Shown here piece by piece: positions 51,801-60,800 of a stretch of DNA of 64,000 nucleotides (positions are counted from its first letter, which is position 1; each line of letters opens with the position of its first letter). The notes under the pieces are model-generated. The model worked only from the letters and a program-made list of their open reading frames with translations. It was not told the origin of the DNA and made no database searches. The DNA is from Molothrus aeneus (lineage: Eukaryota; Chordata; Aves; Passeriformes; Icteridae), in the NCBI RefSeq assembly GCF_037042795.1, contig NC_089648.1, positions 4,801,501-4,865,500 on the forward strand. The letters run 5' to 3'. The position numbers and the translations under genes are program-made.

Positions 51801-54800
51801 CATTAAGTATTTCATTTGTATTTTCCTGTTTGTCCATTATTAAAGTATTCAAGGGATATACATTGCATATAGTTGAGCTTGCCTTGCAAGTGTTGGATGG
51901 AAATAATCTGCTTTAAAACTACTTAAATAGTTGCTATTTAATTCCCTATTTACTTGTTAACTGAGGGATGTCTTGGCTTTCCTTCACTGTGACATGTGCA
52001 ATAAGTTTTCCTGTCATCAGCCTGTGACTTATTCCTGGAAAACATTTTCTGTGTAGTTTTCCAGAATTACCCTAAACTTATATTAGTCATCAAGAGTTAT
52101 CCACCTCCTCTCTTCCCAAAGAGAACATTTCAGGCTTTCCACAGAGCTGCTTTCTCTGGCTCTCTATTCTGATTTTTTTTTTTTTTTTTAATGTGTGGAC
52201 TGTGGGTTTTTGGTTTAAAAAAACACAGGGTTGTGTAGAGATAGTGCCTTCTTTGTAACATTAAACATTTTGGGATACCTAATTTGTTTTGTTTTTTTTT
52301 TTTTTAAAGCAACCTCCATCTTTTTGTCCTCATTTTTAGGTTGCCTTGGAGAAGGTTTTTAACTTTGCTGTTTCAAATATATTTGAGACAAGAGTTGCTG
52401 GTCGGATGGTTGCCGATATGTGCCGAGCTGCAGTAAAAGTGAGAGAAAATCCTCTTAACTTCACTCCCTCTTTAAAAAAGAAAATAGCTAATGCTGCTGA
52501 TTTTTCCTGTGTAATATCTGTATTTTCTTCATGTCAATACAGGTGACTCTTAATATTATGTCTTCTAAAATTGGCTTGTTGCATATAGCAACATTTCAGG
52601 AGGTTAATTCACACAGTATTTACCTTACATTTATGTTAAATTTAGTTTTTATTGACTGAGAATCATGCAGTCAGGCTGCCTCTAGGTTGAATTGGAGTTG
52701 GGATGCAATCTAGTCTTAGATGTTTATCAGTGTGTGTGCTGAGCTGCCTCAGATATTTTGTTTTAAATGGACTTTTTGTGATGCTGTTTGCAGTGCCGCC
52801 CTGAGGAGTCCTTGAAGCTTTTTGTACCACATTGCTGCAATGTCATAACTCACCTCACAGGCAGTAAGTTCCTAACATTTCCTGTGTTACTGGCTTGCTT
52901 TTGGGTTGGTTTTGGTTAAGCATAAAAAGAATATCTAAAACTTTAGATGTTTTTCACAAGTTCATCTCAGCAACGGACAAATCCATTGTTCTCTCTAAAA
53001 AACCTAAAGTAACAATTGCGTAATTTCAAGGCCAAAATCTGTCTGGCTACAAGACCATGATTCCTTTAAAATGTGGCAGTTTGAAATGTCTGCAGACATT
53101 CCTCAATTTCAGGATGGTATATCAGCTAAAGTGACTTTCAGCTGGACATGGGTGCAGCGTGAGTTGGAGGGTTGGGAGTCAGGTTTTGGGATGGAAGAAT
53201 CTGGATTCTGATGCAGCTTGTTTGGAAAACCTGGCTGCAGTGTGGTGACAGCAGTGCTTATCCCTTGTTCCTCTAGATGATGATGTGTTACATGATGAAG
53301 AACTAGATAAGGAGCTGCTCTGGAATCTTCAGCTTTTATCAGAGGTATTCCCAAAAATGTTCTTCCTGTGCCTGTGTGTCACTGCATTCTGCTTAATCCT
53401 GCCCCTAAAAGGAGAAAAAATATAAACTTATATTAAAACAATGTAAATGTTATGTGAATGGTACTGGAGAGCTTCTGGTTTTTACCTAATTTTGAATGCA
53501 ACATGAGTGGCTGTTGTTTGAAGCAAATAAACACAGTGTTGCATGTGGGATGAAATTAAAGCAATTATTGAGGGGGAGTGAAAGAACAGGGATCAATGCA
53601 GGGAGAAACATAAGAAGCTTTTTGGTAAATAGAAATATTTTAAAGTTAATTTAAGAAAATACAGAAGTATTGCTAGAAAATTCAGGATGGGGTCAAGCAG
53701 ATGGCATTACTGAAACTTTTCTAGCAGCCATGGAAGCATCAATTCAGTGGGAGCTGGAGAATGGAGCCTGGCCTGTAGGAGCACCGGGGGGTAGGATGGT
53801 CAGGATGAATGAAGATGAGAGATCTCTGAAGCCAGGTTGGGGAACTTGGGGTTTATTGCAGAGGGCCTGGGTGCAGGGGCCTTTGGGAACTTGGGGTTTA
53901 TTGCCAAGGGCCTGGGTGCAGGGGCCTTTGGGAACTTGGGTTTATTGCCAAGGGCCTGGGTGCAGGGGCCTTTGGGAACTTGGGGTTTATTGCAGAGGGC
54001 CTGGGTGCAGGGGCCTTTGGGAACTTGGGGTTTATTGCCAAGGCCTGGGTGCAGGGGCCTGCTGGGAGCTTGGGGTTTATTGCCAAGGGCCTGGGTGCAG
54101 GGGCCTTTGGGAACTTGGGGTTTATTGCCAAGGCCTGGGTGCAGGGGCCTGCTGGGAGCTGCCAGCCACAGCTCAGAGCAGGCCCGAGAGAAGAGAGGGG
54201 TAGAGAGGATGAGAGGGTAAGAGAGTAAAAGGGTAAGGGAGTAAAAAAGGTAAGAGCGCAAGGTTCCTGTTACAGTACAATAAATCTTCTTCTGTGTTGA
54301 ATATTCTAATTCTCATTAACCAATCTAGTACAATATACAAATCCTATAGCATTTACATACAGCCTGTAAGAATCATTACATTACCATACAGTGTTACATT
54401 TTAAACCCTAAAAACTCCTCTTTGGAGCCCTTCTGCTGAGCTAGTGGGGTCTGCTCTGACCCTTGGGCCTGTCTGCAAGCAGAGGGAATTGTTTCATCAA
54501 AAGGGGATCACCTTCAGCCAGCCACACCATTGTTTTCCTGTTGTTCAGTAACTGAGGGATCTCAAAGCTTGCTTTCATTTCAATCTCGTTTATAGTTTCT
54601 ATATTCTCAATCTTTTGCCAGACAATCATATTTATAAGGCTTTCCTGTTTCATCTTCCCCTCCACTGGCCCAACTGGGCTGAGCAGGGTGACCCTGTCCA
54701 GCCCTGCAGGAGCAGCCTGATGTTTGCAATGTCTCTCTGTGCCCCCAGATCACTCGAGTGGATGGCAAGAAGCTGCTACTGTACAGGGAGCAGTTTGGGA

Positions 54801-57800
54801 AGATACTGCAGCGCACCCTACACTTAACCTGTAAGCAGGGTTACATTCTGTCTTGTAACCTACTGCACCATCTTCTTCGTTCTGCTACACTTATCTACCC
54901 CACAGAGTACTGCAGTGTGCCAGGTGGCTTTGACAAGCCTCTTTCTGAATACTTTCCTATCAAGGCAAGGATTTTCATTTATTTAGGATTAGAGGATTTG
55001 ACTTTTTGTTGGTTTGTTTTATTTTAAAAGCGGTCGTACGCTCTATGGTTTTATTTGGAGATTTCTGGATGATGGTAGCACCAATGGGAAGTGATGCTTT
55101 GGGCTTTGAAATAGAGAGCAAATGACAATTGATTTAAAGTATATTGGTAGCAAAAAATGAATACTGACTGTTGTTTGAGTAGTTTTATAGTTTTGAGTAG
55201 TTTATATGACTTCCTGGTGGTTTGTGATGTGTGTTTTTTACCATGATTGCATGATTACAGTAAGTTAATACACAGCAAGGAGATGTGGTGTTTTACAGGT
55301 CAGCAGAATGACAAATAATGATTCTACCATGAGCTTGAGATAAAATGAAAGCACAAGTGGCAATATTAAAAGTTACTGAAACTGTCAGAAGTCATGTGCT
55401 GCTCTGCTGTTAAGACTTTGAGATCAATTTATCAATATTCCAGCTTAAAGGCAGCAATTTTCAACTGGCTTGTTTCAATATACAACTGCATTTTGCTGAA
55501 AAGTGTTTTTACATAATTCCCAATTGCAAATAATCTCTTGTTACTGAAAGCTAGTCCAGTTTTGTAACTGATGGGGACATCCATTTGGGCCACTTAATCA
55601 TTTAAAAACAAGCAAAAATGTCCCAAATGCCAAGCACCAAAAAACTCCAACAAAACAAACAAGTCAACAAACCCCCAAAAAACTGACAATCAAACAGTCA
55701 TTTTAAATTCTTCCTCTGAAACTGAAAAAGTTCACAATGACTTTGCTGTTCTCTATGGGAGTATGAAAAGTCTGAGTTGTACTTAAGAATGTGTCTGACT
55801 TTATATCCAGTCAAAGGAATAATTAAGTTATATTTCAATTAGACCAGTGCAGTCCTTCTCCTTTTAGTGCTTTCAGAGATGTGTTATTTTCTAGCTATGT
55901 GTCAGCATACATGGGATTGGGATTGCTGTTTTATTTTATGGTAATGGTGTTTTTCCTAGACTTGTCAGGATAACTACTTTACTTTATAGCAGCAGTCAGT
56001 TCCCATGTGTTTGGGGGTTTTTTAATAATATTAAATGCTGTTTTTTTTTAAAAAACACAATTCAAATAGCTTGATTAATAAGAAGCATCTTTATTTGCTG
56101 CAGGACTGGGGTAAGCCAGGTGACCTGTGGAACTTGGACATCCAGTGGCACGTTCCTTCATCTGAGGAAATAAACTTTGCTTTTTATTTGCTGGATACAT
56201 TCCTGCAGCCTGAGCTCACCAGGCTGGAGCTCTATGCACTTGGAGAGCTGGAGATGTCCAGGTAGGATGAAGAAAGGTGCATGTAGCCATTCCTAATAGT
56301 TCTTGCCAGTCACACAGGCAGTACAAAAACTGAGAGGAAAATACTATAATGTTGCACTTTGATGTTATTTTAAGATTTCCAAAGCTCCTACTTCAGCTGA
56401 GATAGCATCAAGATTTCCTTCAAGTAACACAGGAAAGAAGGTGTTCACATTTTGCATTTTAATTTATCTTCACACTGTAAAATATTCACTCCTTACGTAT
56501 TCCCTCATCCTTCCCATGGACTGAAGGAATTGTCTTGGCCTTGGGGTAAGGAGTTATTTCATAGGTTTTAGCTGAGATTTAAATAAAATTCTTCAAAGCA
56601 GTTTTCACATTAGTTTATCTTACCTGCACAGTTTTGAAATCTAAAATTGCCCATGTTTTCCAGAAAATGAAGTTAAATATTGGGGTTTGTAAACAAATTA
56701 GATTGCCTCAGAAAAGCCCAGCTTGATTTCTGCAGTGCTTCCTTCTGTGTTTAGAACTGATGAAACTAAAGAAAAACCTTCCATAAAACTTCACCAAAAA
56801 TATGTGGTTTGTCATTTGTGTATTTTCAAGCAATTAACAGATAAGTAACCAGGTTTTCCTCTTTGTTTAAGAGATGATGTGCAGCAGTGTCTTGCCATTG
56901 TGCACAACTGCCTGATTGGCTCTGGGAACATTCTGCCTCCTCTCAAAGGAGAAAAGGTGGCTCATCTGTAAGTAACATTTATTTTGTATCCCAAACAATC
57001 TCAGTGATTGTGCTCCTTCATGCTGGGTTTTAGTGCTTTCTTACTGCTGTTGTCACACAACTGCTGCTTTTAGGGAACACTCATTGTAAATACCAAGATA
57101 CAGAAAATTCACTTGTCAGGAAAGGATTCCAACTCTCCTGTCCTTCCCTACAACAGGGAGCCGTGTGTGCTTCTGTGAGTGTGTTCACAGGTTTGACAGA
57201 CCAAATTCTGCCTGTTTAATAGAACTGATGAGGTTCTGTTAACTGGGAAGTCAAAATTCTGGCTTCAAGGTGTCTTTATGGTGTCCCTGCCTCTGACAAA
57301 GTCTGACCCAAAGGGTCAGACCATTAAATGGTTAATTTAATTAAATTAATCCATTAAATTAACCATGAAATGGTTAATTTATAAATGTGTGAACTAAGAC
57401 GCACTATTACTAAATCCAGAAGTCTATGTGCTACAGCTATGAAATTTAACTTAAAATTAATTAAATGCCAGTGAAATGCACATACCTCATTATTTGTGTC
57501 ATGTGTAGTAATACTTAATTCATTTTCATGCAGGGTCCCAAGTCTGGTGTCTTTAGAAGAGACAAAGCTGTACACCGGTGTTGAATATGGTGAGTAGATC
57601 CCTGTCTGTTCAGGTAGGCTCTAACTGTTGCTTTTTTTGGTTTGGTTTTGGGGTTTTTTTTGGGTTTTTTGTTTTGGTTTTGGGTTGCGTTGTTTTTGGT
57701 TTTTCTTTGTAAAAACAATGGGTTCTTTTGGAGACCATAATTTTGATTCTTCTCTTCATGGAAATGGGTTTTTATGACCCACCATCAGAGTTCTGTGTAC

Positions 57801-60800
57801 ACACAGTTTCGTTTTCAGCAGTGATACACGAGATACAGATCTGGCTGAGGAGGGGAGCTCTGCATGTTCCTCAGTTCCCATAGGCTAAATGAACTGCCTG
57901 AACTTTAGAAATAAAACTGACTGTCAAGGCAGATAAAGAAGGTTGTGTAGCTATAAACCCCAAGCAGCTGAGGTGATAAACTGATGAAAGTCGTGCCCTT
58001 AGATGTAACAAATGGTTGTTTTTATAATACTTCATACTGCTAGTTCTGAATAGTCTGCTCTGGCTTTCCACAATAAATTGCTTTTTATGCTGTTGTATGA
58101 TTAACAGAAAATGTTTTGTTTTCTTTTAGATTTATCCAGGGAGAATTACAGAGAAACAATTGCAAGGGTTACGAGGAAATTGCTGCGTAAGTTTGACCAC
58201 TCCTGTAATTAAAACCAACTCTGTCATACTTCAGTATGATTTTATAGATGAGGAAATTGTAGTTGTTTACTTTGCCTGTAAATTGTGAAAGTTAAGCTTT
58301 GCAGAAACAAAATCATTGCTAATTTTTAAAGCTCTTTTCCTTGTCTGATTATACATTTCATTTCTCCCAACTGTAGGTTACATTCTTGATAATTCAGAAG
58401 ATGATACCAAGTCGTTGTTTTTAATAATAAAGGTATGTTTTACATTTGTAAAACTTAAGGCCACATGGTTTGTTTTGGAAAACAATCACTCTTATCCTCT
58501 CTTTCTTTCCACAGATTATCAGTGATGTTTTGCAGTTCCAAGGGTCTCACAAGCATGAGTTTGATTCACGATGGAAAAGCTTCAATCTAGTGAAAAAATC
58601 AATGGAGAACAGGGTCAGTGACTTGGCTTTGTGAAGCTTTGATTCCTGGTTTGCAGATCTGATACTGAAATCTAACCCAAAGGATGCCTTTTTTTACAGC
58701 TTCAAGGAAAGAAACAGCACATCAGAGCCTTGCTGATCGACAGGGTTATGCTGCAGCATGAGGTAATTCTTCCCTTTCAATCCCCACTAATTTGCTTGAA
58801 AAGCTGCATTGCATAGTTAGCTAAATGTCATCATAACAGTATTCCTGCACTGGTGTTTTTATATGTGTGAAATGTAAAAAACAATCTGTCCTTTCTTTGT
58901 GCTTCCCATGGATTCAGCTGAGAACTCTGACGATGGAAGGCTGTGAATACAAAACTTCCCACCAGGAGATGATCAGGGACCTTCTGTGTTTGTCCACGAG
59001 TTCTTATGGGCAGGTGAGGAGCAGCCCCTTTTAAACTGAGTAAACTGAGCCCCTTTTAAATTTATGGAGTATTTTGTTGGTCTCTTCAAGTGATTCTACA
59101 TCCTAAATCTGTTGTTCTGTTTGCTGTTTGCTTTTCAAATGTGCTTAAAAACACCTCCTTTCTGGCAACATAGAGAATCTTCTGTAACTTTGTAGCTGTT
59201 CTCATGTAAATGCCAGAAACAAGAAGTAGGATTTTATAAACAGGGTGGGGTGTTTACAACCTTCCACAAATAATTTTGTTTCTGTGCACAAATACATGAT
59301 AAAAACTTTATGCATAAATAACTGAAATGGATGAGGATGTTACTTTTATCTAATAAATTTTTTTGTTTCAGGTCAGAAGTAAAGCTCAGCAAGCATTCTT
59401 CACAGCTCTGGGAACCTACAATTTCTGTTGCAGAGATATCATTCCCTTAGTTCTGGAATTCCTGCGTCCTGATCGGCAAGATGTCACTCAGAAGCAATTT
59501 AAAGTACTGCCTCATTAACTTGGTTTTGTGGCTGTCTTTTGGAAGTGTTTAGATGAGAATTTTTAATGGGGAAAGTGGGATTTGCTTGTTTATCAGCATG
59601 ACTGCTATTTTCATGGCTAATAGGCATGACTGGTGGAAGGAATTATTTGCATTAGATCTATTTTCAAGAGAAATATTATGTTAAAATATGTTCCCTGTGT
59701 GCTCAGGTATTACCAAAATGTGAGTTAGCACCTATTTTTAAGTTATGGAATGGAAATTGAGAAGCTGTAGTCAAGGTGAAGCAGTTGTGAATCATCTTCT
59801 CTAACATAATTGAGAAATCAGGCAGCCAATCTGTGGATAAATTAATTGGCAGGGCTTCCAATCTCATTAAATGAAGAGGATTCTGTCAAATTACTGAAGA
59901 TTTTGCACTGTGAGGCTGAATGTTTATGGACATTTTCATGATTTGGTAGCTGAATTTTTATTCTGTGTGGGTGCATGTGTTGATCTCACAGATGAGCTGA
60001 GTTTAACCTTCCCAAACCCCATCCTCCATCCCACAGGGTGCCTTATATTGTCTGCTTGGGAACCACAGCGGGGTCTGCTTGGCCAATCTGCACGACTGGG
60101 ATTGTATAGCACAGACATGGCCAGCAATTGTCTCTTCTGGGCTTAGCAAAGCCATGTCCTTGGAAAAACCATCCATTGTCAGACTCTTTGATGACCTGGC
60201 AGAGAAAATCCATCGGCAGTATGAAACCATTGGGCTGGATTTTGCAGTGAGTGATCAATTCCTTGGTGTTCAGGCTTGTCTGTATGGACAAGGAAATTCT
60301 GTACTCTGCTGATTCCAAAGCAGAGACATTAAAAAGTTGTAAGTTCAAATCCTAAATCTTTGCACTGTCCATCAACAGGTTCCAGAGAAGTGCATGGAGG
60401 TGGCTGTTCTGCTGCAGAAGTCAGGACAGCCAAATTCAGAGTTCCCAGCTCTGGGATCAGAGGAAATTCAGTTGGGGATTCAGCGACAGAAGGAGAAGAA
60501 TGCTGAGGCTCTGAGGTGAGTTCAGCTTCCTTGAACTGCACATTAAATGTCATCATCCAAAGTGGTTAAACTGAAAAATGCAGCCCAACAATCCTTGGAC
60601 ATTCTGGATCTTTTCTCTACACTTCTATCTGCTCTTTGCCTCTTCCTTTTTTACCTTCACACACCTTTTGTTGAGGAACTTTTCCTCTAGTTTTCAATGG
60701 ATGTCTCAGTACCATGTGGCTGGTAACTCCCTCTTTTTCTCTCAGGAACTATGAAAATTTGGTCAACATGCTGCTGGACTGTGTGGAACAGAGAAATCTG

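Noticed and set aside
52439..52544. Open extension of PSME4 exon 15 to a stop at 52544
   Set aside because: Splicing at 52438 into exon 16 restores the family sequence; the extension would only matter as an unspliced, truncated form.
53670..54261. Overlapping repetitive open frames on both strands (up to 177 codons)
   Set aside because: The 45-bp period is a multiple of three, so every stop-free frame repeats. It lies in a PSME4 intron.
60330..60355. GTTCAAATCC, like a tRNA B-box
   Set aside because: No A-box at the right distance and no cloverleaf can be drawn.
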